From Chloroflexota bacterium (GTDB taxonomy: Bacteria; Chloroflexota; Anaerolineae; Anaerolineales; Villigracilaceae), in contig JACPVF010000017.1 in the NCBI GenBank assembly GCA_016191845.1, forward strand, positions 62,001 through 126,000: 64,000 bases of DNA, in the 5' to 3' direction. Of this stretch, positions 1-10,620 are shown in pieces (the stretch's first letter is position 1; each line of letters starts with the position of its first letter). The notes under the pieces are model-generated. The model was given only the letters and a program-made list of their open reading frames with translations. It did not search any database and had not been told where the DNA came from. Position numbers and translations under genes: made by a program.

Positions 1-69
1 GGTGTAGGTCACCTGCCGATGATGGAATCCCCGCGGGCAGTGGCCGAAGCGCTCAAGACCTTGGTTTGA
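1..69 (+). CDS. C-terminal end of an alpha/beta-hydrolase-like protein (partial)
   Basis: Only the last 22 codons are in the window; the gene enters from the left edge and stops with TGA. The peptide begins GVGHLPMMESPRAVAEALKT. A Gly-x-Gly-His followed by a Pro and then E(S/R)P just before a final helix is the usual end of alpha/beta-hydrolase fold enzymes, where this His is the catalytic one. The substrate cannot be told from so little sequence. A strong intrinsic terminator follows directly. Confidence 0.55.
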   Translation, partial: GVGHLPMMESPRAVAEALKTLV

Positions 70-77
70 GAATCACC

Positions 78-108
78 CGCGCCCGTCGAATTCGACGGGC
101 GCGTTTTA
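78..108 (+). terminator. Intrinsic terminator after the partial hydrolase gene
   Basis: Positions 78-103 are a perfect 26-base inverted repeat (arm CGCGCCCGTCGAA), followed by TTTTA. It starts nine bases after the hydrolase stop codon. It may also serve the minus-strand receiver gene that ends at 135, although the T-run is on the plus side. Confidence 0.8.
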
Positions 109-134
109 TAACGGGATCAGGTTGTAGATCCAGT

Positions 135-566
135 CTAACGGATGGGCTGGGGGTGAGTCCCTATTGTGGGGTGAAAGGGGCCCGTTGCCCGCAGAGTCCC
201 GGTGCCCGTGCGGCGCACCAGTTGTTTGATGTGAGCCACCAGCACGCTGCTAGGCGTGGGCTTGGTGAGATAATCGTCGGCGCCCGCATCGAGGATGCTG
301 GCAATCATACCGGGATCGTTGAGCGCTGAGAGAATAATGATGGGGACGTTGCTGAAGCTGCGCACACTCTTGCAGACTTCCCATCCGTCCATGTCTGGCA
401 TCATCAGGTCGAGGACGACCAGGTCGATCTTTTTCTCGCGCAAAATGGCGATGCCTTCGGGGCCGCTATTGACCGCCGTGACCTCATACCCGTGCGACTT
501 GAGCAACAGGGAGAGCAGTTCAGTTACAGCGTTATCATCATCAATGACCAAAAGGTTGATAGGCAT
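135..566 (-). CDS. Stand-alone response regulator receiver protein
   Basis: Single CheY-like receiver domain of about 120 residues with a short basic C-terminal tail and no output domain. The acidic pocket (VIDDDN), the phospho-acceptor Asp in VVLDLMMPDMDG and the conserved Lys in YLTKP are all present. It probably passes phosphate or acts by protein-protein contact. The start is placed at the ATG giving MPINLLVIDDD, with GGAAA upstream; an in-frame ATG ten codons earlier (596) is possible. No kinase is adjacent, so the partner is unknown. Confidence 0.85.
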   Translation of the reverse strand: MPINLLVIDDDNAVTELLSLLLKSHGYEVTAVNSGPEGIAILREKKIDLVVLDLMMPDMDGWEVCKSVRSFSNVPIIILSALNDPGMIASILDAGADDYLTKPTPSSVLVAHIKQLVRRTGTGTLRATGPFHPTIGTHPQPIR

Positions 567-596
567 ATGAGTTTCCAATCTGACCCTATTATCCAT

Positions 597-960
597 GATT
601 TGTCGCTCTTTTTACTTTGCAGTAGGTTAACAGTTACATGCATGGAAATGTGTTATCCTTTGCAAAATGGTAAGCATGCAACGACCTCTTCCACAGATTG
701 TTGTTCATCTCTTCCCGAAGGACCATGGATCTGTGATGCACGATGTCTTGGAGAAGACTTTTTTGTTGACGTTTACTAAAATTAGATGATTCGTTCCCGC
801 CTCATTTGCTGTAAGAAAAGGTAGGTTAGGACGGTGGAGGTGATCTTTTTTTATTTTGTTGTCGCACCCAACTTACTGACAATCGTATGCAAAAGTCATC
901 ACTTTTGTCCAAATTCCTTGTGGTAAAATTCACACAATTAAATCGATTTCATAACCTGTA
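597..960. other. Intergenic region between divergent receiver and PPDK genes
   Basis: About 360 bases, more AT-rich than the flanking genes, holding the divergent promoters. A TAAAAT hexamer at 924-929, 42 bases before the PPDK start, is a possible -10 box, but no good -35 box accompanies it. No convincing small gene, RNA fold or repeat was seen. Confidence 0.4.
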
Positions 961-971
961 AGGAGGTTCAT

Positions 972-3815
<2,844 letters not shown>

Positions 3816-3833
3816 GATCGTTCGTGAAAATAC

Positions 3834-3865
3834 AAAACTCCCCGCCACATGGCGGGGAGTTTTTG
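3834..3865. terminator. Bidirectional intrinsic terminator between ppdK and the DUF5667-like gene
   Basis: Inverted repeat with arm AAAACTCCCCGCC, loop ACAT and matching arm ending in TTTTT. It has A/T runs on both sides and sits between two convergent genes, so it can stop transcription from either strand. Confidence 0.85.
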
Positions 3866-3877
3866 ATTCAGGGGTGA

Positions 3878-4894
3878 TTAGGGTCTTCCACCCTGGCCGC
3901 CGGGGACGGCAGGCGAAGTGCCCTGGTTGCCATTTCCCCCCGGGGTGGTCTGGGATCCTGAACCGCTGCCGTTCTCCGAGCCACTGCCGCTGCCCGTGCC
4001 GTTCCCGCTTCCGTCATTGTTCTGCGGTCCCGGTGTGCCTGGGACGGGGTTGCCATTTCCGTTGCGGTACTGTTCACCCGTGCCGTCGAGGGCGGGGGTG
4101 CAGGAGTCTTGCGGGGTGACCGTCACATCGGTGGGGACAGGGGTGCCTGTCACGTCCGGGGTCTGGGTGGTGCGAGTCTGATTCTGGCGGCGGTAGGCAT
4201 TGCGGAAGGCCTGCGGGTCAGCCAGCCCATTCTCGACCTCGTTGATCTGCGTGTGCAGCATGTCACGTGTGCGCTGCAGGATGGGGTCGCAGTCGGTGCA
4301 GGAGCCGTCCTGGAGGCGAAGCATCTGCTGGTCCTGGGTCTGTAACTGTTCGCGGATGCGAGTCAGCGTGGCGGTCATGGCTGCATCATCGTTCAGGTCG
4401 GCTGCCTGATGCAGCGCCTGTTGGATGCGGTTCTGCGTGCGGAGGAGGAGGGCCTCGTTGGGGACGGTGCCTTGGGTGACCAGCATGGCCATTTCCTGGG
4501 TGCGGGTCTGGGCCTGCTCCATCAGCACGTCGACCTTGCTCATGGGGTCAGCGGTGAAGGCGAGGTCTGCTTCTTCGCTGGCGAGCTTGATCTGGTACAG
4601 CGCGCTGGTGGGCAGGGCCTCCTGCGCAGCGGCGACAGTAGCGCTGCCACCGAACAGCAGGCCGACGATCACAAGGGTGGTGGTGATTAGTTTCATGGCA
4701 AATTGCTCCTTTTGTGAGAAGATGTTCCACACACTGTGACGCGCTTTGCCTTGTGCAGATACGGCCTGGGCCAGGAATTGGCTGCGGGCGCGGGAGGCGG
4801 CCCGAGGGTCCCGTGCGGGGACGGCTTTGAGGTCACCCAACAGGGAGGCCAGTCGTGGTTCAAGCTCTTTGTCCATTTTCATGTCATGCCTCAT
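3878..4894 (-). CDS. Single-pass membrane protein, DUF5667-like, likely partner of the adjacent sigma factor
   Basis: 338 residues. A short N-terminal cytoplasmic part (about 1-65) is followed by one hydrophobic segment (about 68-90, MKLITTTLVIVGLLFGG) and an outside part with a helical region (QIKLASEEADLAF onward) of the type seen in DUF5667 proteins. The last 90 residues are Gly/Asn/Ser/Thr/Pro-rich and look unstructured. The start codon overlaps the upstream sigma gene by 11 bases, so the two are translationally coupled. An anti-sigma role is inferred from this arrangement; no zinc-binding ZAS motif is seen. An internal ATG near the membrane segment could give a secreted form. Confidence 0.7.
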   Translation of the reverse strand: MRHDMKMDKELEPRLASLLGDLKAVPARDPRAASRARSQFLAQAVSAQGKARHSVWNIFSQKEQFAMKLITTTLVIVGLLFGGSATVAAAQEALPTSALYQIKLASEEADLAFTADPMSKVDVLMEQAQTRTQEMAMLVTQGTVPNEALLLRTQNRIQQALHQAADLNDDAAMTATLTRIREQLQTQDQQMLRLQDGSCTDCDPILQRTRDMLHTQINEVENGLADPQAFRNAYRRQNQTRTTQTPDVTGTPVPTDVTVTPQDSCTPALDGTGEQYRNGNGNPVPGTPGPQNNDGSGNGTGSGSGSENGSGSGSQTTPGGNGNQGTSPAVPGGQGGRP

Positions 4895-5411
4895 CCAGTA
4901 GCAATTTCTTCAGTCGTTCCAGCGCGCGATGCTGCAATGACTTAACCGCGCCGACAGGCTTACGGACCACGCGCGCAATCTCATCGTTGTCCCAGCCTTC
5001 GACGAACTTGAGCGCGATCACCTGTTGCTGGTCATCGGTCAGCTCGCGCAAGGCAGCACGCACCCGCTTCTGGCGCAGGTTCAAATTGACGCTTTCTTCC
5101 ACGCTTCCATTGACGGGCAGGTCATCCTTCAACGGTTCGGGTTCAGGCGCGCGGCGATAGTGGTCGGCGATCCAGTTGTGCGCGGTACGGAAGAGATAAG
5201 CCTGCAGATGGTCGCGCGGACCCCTGCCAGCCTGCAAGGCTTGCAGGAAACGGCTGAAAGTCTCGGCGACACAATCCTCCGAGATTTGCGCATCGCCCAG
5301 CAGACGCATGGCGTAACGATACAGACGCGGGCTGTACAGGTCATAGATCTCTGCCAGCGTCTGTTCTTCGAGGGCGTACGCCGCATGCAACAGTTCCTGT
5401 TCGATGATCAC
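4884..5411 (-). CDS. ECF-type RNA polymerase sigma factor
   Basis: 175 residues with sigma region 2 (LYSPRLYRYAMRLLGD, SEDCVAETF) and region 4 (LRELTDDQQQVIALKF and the helix-turn-helix up to KPVGAVKSLQHRALERLKKL). It directs RNA polymerase to a small regulon, probably for envelope or stress functions. The start is GTG, with GGAAA upstream. It overlaps the start of the membrane protein gene downstream, which is the usual layout for a sigma/anti-sigma pair. The DUF2202 gene upstream on the same strand is separated by a terminator, so it is probably a separate unit. Confidence 0.9.
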   Translation of the reverse strand: MIIEQELLHAAYALEEQTLAEIYDLYSPRLYRYAMRLLGDAQISEDCVAETFSRFLQALQAGRGPRDHLQAYLFRTAHNWIADHYRRAPEPEPLKDDLPVNGSVEESVNLNLRQKRVRAALRELTDDQQQVIALKFVEGWDNDEIARVVRKPVGAVKSLQHRALERLKKLLLDEA

Positions 5412-5463
5412 GATGTTTCCAATCTATATGACGTAGAAAATGGACTTTGGATACGGGGCGAAA

Positions 5464-5496
5464 ACAGGAGCGCGGGACTCCCGCGCTCCTGTCGGT
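5464..5496 (-). terminator. Intrinsic terminator after the DUF2202 gene
   Basis: A 14-base arm (ACAGGAGCGCGGGA) and its complement with almost no loop, followed on the minus strand by TTTT. It lies 15 bases past the DUF2202 stop codon and before the sigma factor gene. Confidence 0.75.
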
Positions 5497-5506
5497 TTAT
5501 CTGGAT

Positions 5507-6256
5507 CTAGTGGTTGCCACCGTTGCCCCAGCCGCGGCCACGCCAATAACCATTCCCGTTCTCACCTGTGGTGGTTATGATCTGATACTGGTCTGCACTC
5601 AAGTACTGTGGCTGGTAGGTCTCGCCGGTCTGCGTGAGCAGGGTGTTGGTGAAGGCTTGCAGGTGGTGGTAGGAACCGCTCATCAGGTTGTTGAAGACCT
5701 GCCGAATGTCGGCGTTATCGGTCAACGCGATGCGGGTCTGCAGATCGCGGATGTCGATCTCTTCGATGGTTGCGCCGACTTTGAGCGCGTCAGCCAGCGA
5801 GAGGCTGCCCCGGGCGGTCAGCTGGGTGTACAGCGCCTGGAGGTTGGCATCGGTGAATTGACCGGGAGCCAGCGCGGGGTCGGTCAGGCCATAGCGGTCG
5901 AGCAGCAGCTTGATCTCGTCCATGTGCTTCTGCTCGCTGGCGGCGATGTTTTGGAAGGCGGGTTGTCCCCAGGTGGTGTACAGGGCGTTGTATACGTCGC
6001 AGGCCAGTTTCTCTTCCTCGCGCATGTAGAGCAAGGCGGCGGTCTCGTCCGCGTTCAGGTCGGAGGCGGGCAGGTCAAGCACGGAAGTGCCCGCGCCGTT
6101 GCCATATCCGTATCCATTGGCTGAAACTACCTGGGACATGTTGTCGAGCGGACTCATGCCAGGTGCGGCCATGACGGAATACACGTTTGCGCCAATGGCG
6201 ATCAGCAGGGTGGCGGCCAGAACGCCAGCCAGGATGTGTTTGAGTGTTTTGAACAT
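5507..6256 (-). CDS. Exported DUF2202 (ferritin-like) protein
   Basis: 249 residues. An N-terminal hydrophobic segment (about 8-30) suggests export or membrane anchoring. The body matches the DUF2202 family: a four-helix ferritin-like pattern with EEEKLACDVY, ASEQKHMDEI and SGSYHHLQAF supplying Glu and His residues that could bind metal. The C-terminus is Gly/Asn/Trp-rich. Function is unknown in the family. The start ATG follows AAGGATAAACATC. It is monocistronic and bounded by terminators. Confidence 0.85.
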   Translation of the reverse strand: MFKTLKHILAGVLAATLLIAIGANVYSVMAAPGMSPLDNMSQVVSANGYGYGNGAGTSVLDLPASDLNADETAALLYMREEEKLACDVYNALYTTWGQPAFQNIAASEQKHMDEIKLLLDRYGLTDPALAPGQFTDANLQALYTQLTARGSLSLADALKVGATIEEIDIRDLQTRIALTDNADIRQVFNNLMSGSYHHLQAFTNTLLTQTGETYQPQYLSADQYQIITTTGENGNGYWRGRGWGNGGNH

Positions 6257-6369
6257 GATGTTTATCCTTGTTTCTTGGTTTGAGAAAGTCGTTTTTGTTT
6301 ACGACCTTGCCCCCATCTTATTTTGCGAATGTAAAGGAATGATAAATTTCCAGACAAGGTTGTGCGAAA

Positions 6370-6408
6370 AAAAACAGGTCCGCATTTTCTAGATGCGGAC
6401 CTGTTTTT
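6370..6408. terminator. Hairpin with A/T runs on both sides
   Basis: Arms AAAAACAGGTCCGCAT and its complement with a short loop (TTTCTAG). Reading on the minus strand it follows the SUMF1-like gene stop by about 14 bases and ends in a long T-run, so it mainly terminates that gene. Confidence 0.8.
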
Positions 6409-6421
6409 GTATGGTGTGAAA

Positions 6422-7336
6422 TTATTCCGCGCTTTGTGCGCAGCGGAATCCGCGGCTGAGACCGGGTGACTTGGGGTCGTGATTGTAACGATGATAGATG
6501 GCAATGCCCTTCCATGACTCGTTGTACGAGCCGCTGCGCAGGGAGCGCTCCAGACCCGAGGTGGGGCCGAGCGGATTCGCGTTGGGCGAATACTGATAGT
6601 AGTCAGCGGCGAACCAGTCCGCCACCCACTCGCGCACGTTGCCTGACATGTTGAGCACACCGTAAGGGCTGGCTCCCAGCGGATAGCGGTACGCGGATAC
6701 AGCCTCATGAATCATAGTCTCGCTGAAGTTGGCCAGGCTGGGGTTGGGCGGTTCGTTTCCCCACGGATAGGAACGGCCATCGGTGCCACGTGCGGCCTTC
6801 TCCCATTCTGCCTCGGTTGGCAGGCGTCGCCCCGCCCATTGGCAATACGCGCCCGCCTGCTCCCAACTGACGTACACCACGGGGTGGTCGCGATAGATCC
6901 ATTTGCCGTAAAACGGGTTGACGCCCGGGGTCGGTTCGCTGCACCCGCCCGCGCGGACGCATGTCTCGTACATGGTGTTGGTGACTTCGACCTGGTCCAT
7001 CCAGAAGGCATCCAGATACACGGGATGCGCGGGCGAGTCGCGGCCGTCGCCTGTCACGCCGTCACCCATCTGGAAGACGCCCTCGGGCACGTAGACCTGG
7101 ACCATGCTGTCCAGCGGCGAGGTGCGGATCGCCACTGGAGTGACGGGCAGCCCTTGTCCCAGGTTGAAGGCCGCGATCTCGTTGCGGATCCGCTGCAGGC
7201 TGAGCGTGCCCGCCTGGGCCGCCTGGAACAGCGAAAGGGTCACGTCTGCATTCCAGACGAGCAAAAATGTCAGCAGGAGCAGCAGGATGATGAAGAGGGC
7301 AAGCAGAAGGTTTCGAACGGAGAATGGTCTGGTCAT
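6422..7336 (-). CDS. Membrane-anchored SUMF1/formylglycine-generating-enzyme-like protein
   Basis: About 304 residues. One N-terminal transmembrane helix (LLLALFIILLLLLTFLLVW) is followed by a juxtamembrane region and a complete FGE-sulfatase fold: VPEGVFQMGDG, VEVTNTMYE, RRLPTEAEWEKAARG, NMSGNVREWVADW and the closing SRGFRCA. True sulfatase-activating enzymes need two specific Cys near the end; I do not see that pair clearly, so this may instead be a structural or ligand-binding member of the family. The start is placed at the ATG (7336); a GTG three codons earlier is possible. No sulfatase is nearby. Confidence 0.8.
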   Translation of the reverse strand: MTRPFSVRNLLLALFIILLLLLTFLLVWNADVTLSLFQAAQAGTLSLQRIRNEIAAFNLGQGLPVTPVAIRTSPLDSMVQVYVPEGVFQMGDGVTGDGRDSPAHPVYLDAFWMDQVEVTNTMYETCVRAGGCSEPTPGVNPFYGKWIYRDHPVVYVSWEQAGAYCQWAGRRLPTEAEWEKAARGTDGRSYPWGNEPPNPSLANFSETMIHEAVSAYRYPLGASPYGVLNMSGNVREWVADWFAADYYQYSPNANPLGPTSGLERSLRSGSYNESWKGIAIYHRYNHDPKSPGLSRGFRCAQSAE

Positions 7337-7479
7337 GAGGCTCACGCGCGTGGGAATATGAACAAGGCGCGATTCTACCCCGTTTATGCCGCCGTGGGTT
7401 TGTCATTCAGAAGCAATGAGGCGATACATGCAACGGGGGTATCATGGATGGGCAATCCATCCCACCCAGGCAGGCATCC

Positions 7480-8910
7480 ATGACCGCACTCGACCTCATC
7501 CTCACCCGTTTTGAACAACTCTCCGCCGTCCCGCGCGACACCAAGAACGAGGCGGGACTCCGTCAGTGGCTGATCGATTGGGCAAACGGACGCGGACTGA
7601 GGTCCACAGTGGATGAGGTGGGGAATCTGATCGTGTACGTCCCTGCCAGCCAGGGGCGGAAGGACCGTCCCGCGCTCATCTTACAGGGACACCTCGACAT
7701 GGTCTGCCAGAAAACGGCTGACTCACCCCATGACTTCACCCGCGACCCGATCCGCGTCATGCGTGACGGCGACTGGCTCAAGGCCGACCGCACCACCCTT
7801 GGCGCGGACAACGGCATCGCCATCGCGTTGATGATGGCTCTGGCCGAGGACGCGGGTGTGGCACATCCGCCGCTCGAATTACTGCTGACGGTCGAAGAGG
7901 AAGTCAGCGGCGTGGGGGCCGATTTCCTCGAACCGTCCAACCTGACGGGCAAGACCCTGCTCAACCTGGACTCGGAAGAGGACGGCGTCTTTACCATCGG
8001 TGCCGCAGGCGGCGGGTCGGTCTTCCTGCACATGCCGACTGCATGGGAAGCGGTGGGGCAGGGCGCGGCCTTCCGCCTGACGGTGGACGGCCTGCAGGGT
8101 GGGCATTCAGGTGGCGACATCTACAAGAATCGCGGCAACGCCAACAAACTGCTGGCACGTGCCCTTGACGACCTGCAGCGCGGGTTCCCGATCCGCCTGG
8201 CGAGCATCCAGGGTGGGAGTGCCCGCAATGCCATCCCGCGCGAGGCGCACGCGGACTTCGTCTGCGATCAGGAAAATGCGGCTCGGTGCGGCGAGCTGGT
8301 CGCGGACTTCGAGCGGATTCTGCGCGAAGAGTTTTCCGCCACCGAAAGCGGGCTCCGCCTGACGCTCACCGCCGTGGAGAGTCCCATCCGCGTGATGAGC
8401 CTGCCCGAGTCGAATGCTATCGTGCGGCTGCTGCTGTCTCTGCCGAATGGCGTCTCCGAGATGTCGGCCGATATCCCGGGCTTCGTGGAGACTTCGAACA
8501 ATATCGGCATCGTGGAAACACTCGAAGAGGAAGTCCACATCATCAGCAATCATCGCAGCGCGGTCTTCACACGGCTGGAGGCCATCACGCGCCGCGTGGA
8601 GGCCATTGGCCAATTGGCGGGCGCACGCATGGAGCGCAACAAAATGTTCCCGCCCTGGCAGCCGAACCTGGCGTCATCGTTGTTGAAGAAATCTCTGGCG
8701 GTCTACGAGCGGACCTTCGGTCAACCTGCCAAGGTGGAGATGACGCACGGCGGCCTGGAATGCGGCATCATCAGCGACCGCTGTGGCGGCCTGGACACGC
8801 TTTCCTGTGGGCCGACCATCGAAAATCCGCACTCGCCCGACGAACGTTTGTACATTCCATCGGTGCAGCGGGTCTGGGACTTCCTGGTGGGGTTGCTGGC
8901 TGAGATGTAG
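7480..8910 (+). CDS. pepD: Aminoacyl-histidine dipeptidase (M20 family, PepD type)
   Basis: Cytoplasmic zinc dipeptidase, typically cleaving Xaa-His dipeptides such as carnosine. Metal-binding motifs are visible: LQGHLDMVCQK (His and Asp), GADNGIAIA (bridging Asp), TVEEEVSGVGA (Glu), and LNLDSEE. The lid domain (QGGHSGGDIYKNRGNANKLL) and the closing metal site near CGPTIENPHSPDERL are intact. The start is set at the ATG giving MTALDLI by comparison with the family; an ATG 12 codons earlier (7444) is in frame. No Shine-Dalgarno decides between them. It is divergent from the SUMF1-like gene. Confidence 0.9.
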   Translation: MTALDLILTRFEQLSAVPRDTKNEAGLRQWLIDWANGRGLRSTVDEVGNLIVYVPASQGRKDRPALILQGHLDMVCQKTADSPHDFTRDPIRVMRDGDWLKADRTTLGADNGIAIALMMALAEDAGVAHPPLELLLTVEEEVSGVGADFLEPSNLTGKTLLNLDSEEDGVFTIGAAGGGSVFLHMPTAWEAVGQGAAFRLTVDGLQGGHSGGDIYKNRGNANKLLARALDDLQRGFPIRLASIQGGSARNAIPREAHADFVCDQENAARCGELVADFERILREEFSATESGLRLTLTAVESPIRVMSLPESNAIVRLLLSLPNGVSEMSADIPGFVETSNNIGIVETLEEEVHIISNHRSAVFTRLEAITRRVEAIGQLAGARMERNKMFPPWQPNLASSLLKKSLAVYERTFGQPAKVEMTHGGLECGIISDRCGGLDTLSCGPTIENPHSPDERLYIPSVQRVWDFLVGLLAEM

Positions 8911-8950
8911 TCCTGCTGCGATGGGGGATGGAGGTTGATCTAACGAAATA

Positions 8951-8990
8951 AAAAAACTCTCCCAGAGGTATGTGCCTCTGGGAGAGCAAA
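8951..8990 (-). terminator. Intrinsic terminator after the 506-residue hypothetical gene
   Basis: Arms CTCTCCCAGAGG (8957-8968) and its complement (8975-8986). On the minus strand the hairpin is followed by seven T residues. It lies just past the stop codon at 9003. Confidence 0.85.
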
Positions 8991-9002
8991 AGGAGAAGCA
9001 AA

Positions 9003-10523
9003 TTAGCGGGTAAATTTCTTGCCCGTGGCCAGTTCGACGCTCTTGTACGCGCCGTCGTAGATGCCAATGCTCTTGTTCTTGACGATCTGGTCGCAGAACA
9101 GCGTAAGCAGGTCCTGCTCTTCGGTCATCAGATCGATGGCCTGGAGCGTCTGCGGAATGGTGCGGGTCTCGACGGTGCTGTCGCCGATCTCCGCGCCACG
9201 GATGGCGCCCCACATCTCGTGTCCGCCGACGCGGGCGTTGAAGATCTTGGGTACGGGGTAGAAGGCCAGTTCGCTGGGCTTGGTGATCATCACATCGATC
9301 ACACGCATCAGGTAGTTGGTGGCGTACACGGCGTGGAAGGTGTTGTCGTGCAGGAAGACGTGCAGTCCGCTGGCCGAGTTATGGCGGATGCTGTCGGTGA
9401 ACTCGCGGGTGTCGTCCCAGGTGAAGTGGGTGTGGATCATATCCTTGTGATGGACGAGCTGCTCTTGCAGCCAGACCCAGTTGTCTTTGTGATCGCCGAG
9501 GTTGACGAACAGGGTGACCTTTCCCTTCTGGATGAGCGGGATGGCGTGCTCAATGATGGCCTTGAACAGCTCACGCTGCGCGCCCGCCCCGCCCATGGTG
9601 ACGAGGAAGCGGCGCGGCTCGCCCGCCTTCATGCGTTCGATGCGGCCCGTGCAATCGGCTTCGATGTTCTCGACCAGCTCATGGTCCACGTGGTGACCCG
9701 TGTAGTAAAGCGCATCCGTGGGGACGGGCTTCATCACGCGGCCCTTGTCGTCGAAGCCGCGCATCACACGGAAGCCGTAGTAGCCGGAGGGGGATTGGAC
9801 GGCGTGTTTCGCGCCTTCGGTCAACTGGAAGGCCATTGGCCAGTTATCGAACATCATGTCCACGACGTTGGTCATGCCGCCTGCGACAGCGCCCATGCAG
9901 TTCCACATGTGCGAGGTCAGGATGGGCATGTCGGAGGGCAGGGCCGCGTACAGGTTGCGGAACAACTCGCTCATCTTGTAGTCCTTGACCTCGGTCTTGA
10001 TAAAACGCCACGGCCAGGTCACGATCCAGTTGTTGAACAGGGTGTTCAAGCCCGGCAGGGACGGTTCGCCTGTGGTGAGCGACTCCCACACGTACTTGTC
10101 GAACCAGGGATAACGCTGGGAGATGCGCGAGTATTTGCTGTAGTTGGTGTTGCACCAGTTGATGACGTCGGTGGTGATGCCCGGGATGGACAACAGGTCG
10201 AGCCAGTAGGGGGTGAATCCCATCGCCTTGGCCGCCGAGACGCCTGCCATGGCGATGCGGTAATGACCAAAGCCCATGCGGATGGTGCTGACGACCACCC
10301 CGTTTGTCTTGTCGAGTGGCGCGCCGCTCCCATCGCGGACGATGTCCTTCAAGCCGAAGATTCCGCCGCCGTAGGGGTGATCCTTGACACTCAGGTTGAA
10401 TTTTTCATTGGGGTCGAAACTGAATTTCTTGGCCAACATTTCCTGCCAGCGATCCGCAGCGCGGCTTTGTGACTCTGTGATCGGGTTGCCGTACAGTTCG
10501 TAGCGGCCGTTCTTCTTTTGCAT
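9003..10523 (-). CDS. Conserved-looking cytoplasmic protein of unknown function, possibly GT-B-like
   Basis: 506 residues, no signal peptide or membrane helix. I do not recognise the family with certainty. The start of the globular part (VVVSTIRMGFGHYRIAMAG) and a mid-protein strand-loop (FLVTMGGAGAQRELFKAIIE) recall the two Rossmann halves of GT-B glycosyltransferases such as MurG and MGDG synthase, where a G-G/F-G-H loop and a GGAGAQ-type loop bind acceptor and donor. That assignment is an inference. It has a good Shine-Dalgarno (AAGGAGAAAG). It follows the ABC transporter genes on the same strand after a hairpin and has its own terminator. Confidence 0.6.
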   Translation of the reverse strand: MQKKNGRYELYGNPITESQSRAADRWQEMLAKKFSFDPNEKFNLSVKDHPYGGGIFGLKDIVRDGSGAPLDKTNGVVVSTIRMGFGHYRIAMAGVSAAKAMGFTPYWLDLLSIPGITTDVINWCNTNYSKYSRISQRYPWFDKYVWESLTTGEPSLPGLNTLFNNWIVTWPWRFIKTEVKDYKMSELFRNLYAALPSDMPILTSHMWNCMGAVAGGMTNVVDMMFDNWPMAFQLTEGAKHAVQSPSGYYGFRVMRGFDDKGRVMKPVPTDALYYTGHHVDHELVENIEADCTGRIERMKAGEPRRFLVTMGGAGAQRELFKAIIEHAIPLIQKGKVTLFVNLGDHKDNWVWLQEQLVHHKDMIHTHFTWDDTREFTDSIRHNSASGLHVFLHDNTFHAVYATNYLMRVIDVMITKPSELAFYPVPKIFNARVGGHEMWGAIRGAEIGDSTVETRTIPQTLQAIDLMTEEQDLLTLFCDQIVKNKSIGIYDGAYKSVELATGKKFTR

Positions 10524-10570
10524 GATGGGTTCTTTCTCCTTGAGTGGGATGATTCCAGGGATATTTTTTG

Positions 10571-10601
10571 AAACCGCCAGCCTTTGTTTGGCTGGCGGTT
10601 T
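10571..10601 (-). terminator. Hairpin at the end of the ABC transporter operon
   Basis: Perfect 12-base arms (AAACCGCCAGCC) with a seven-base loop, 19 bases past the end of the permease gene. The following minus-strand sequence lacks a T-run beyond the TTT of the arm, so termination may be partial and the 506-residue gene may be read through. Confidence 0.55.
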
Positions 10602-10620
10602 GCCCTAGTATACTCTTGTG

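Noticed and set aside
8970-10472. Plus-strand open frame of about 500 codons opposite the 506-residue gene
   Set aside because: The minus-strand gene has a Shine-Dalgarno, terminator and globular protein composition. The plus-strand translation is His/Val/Gly/Asp-rich without domain character.
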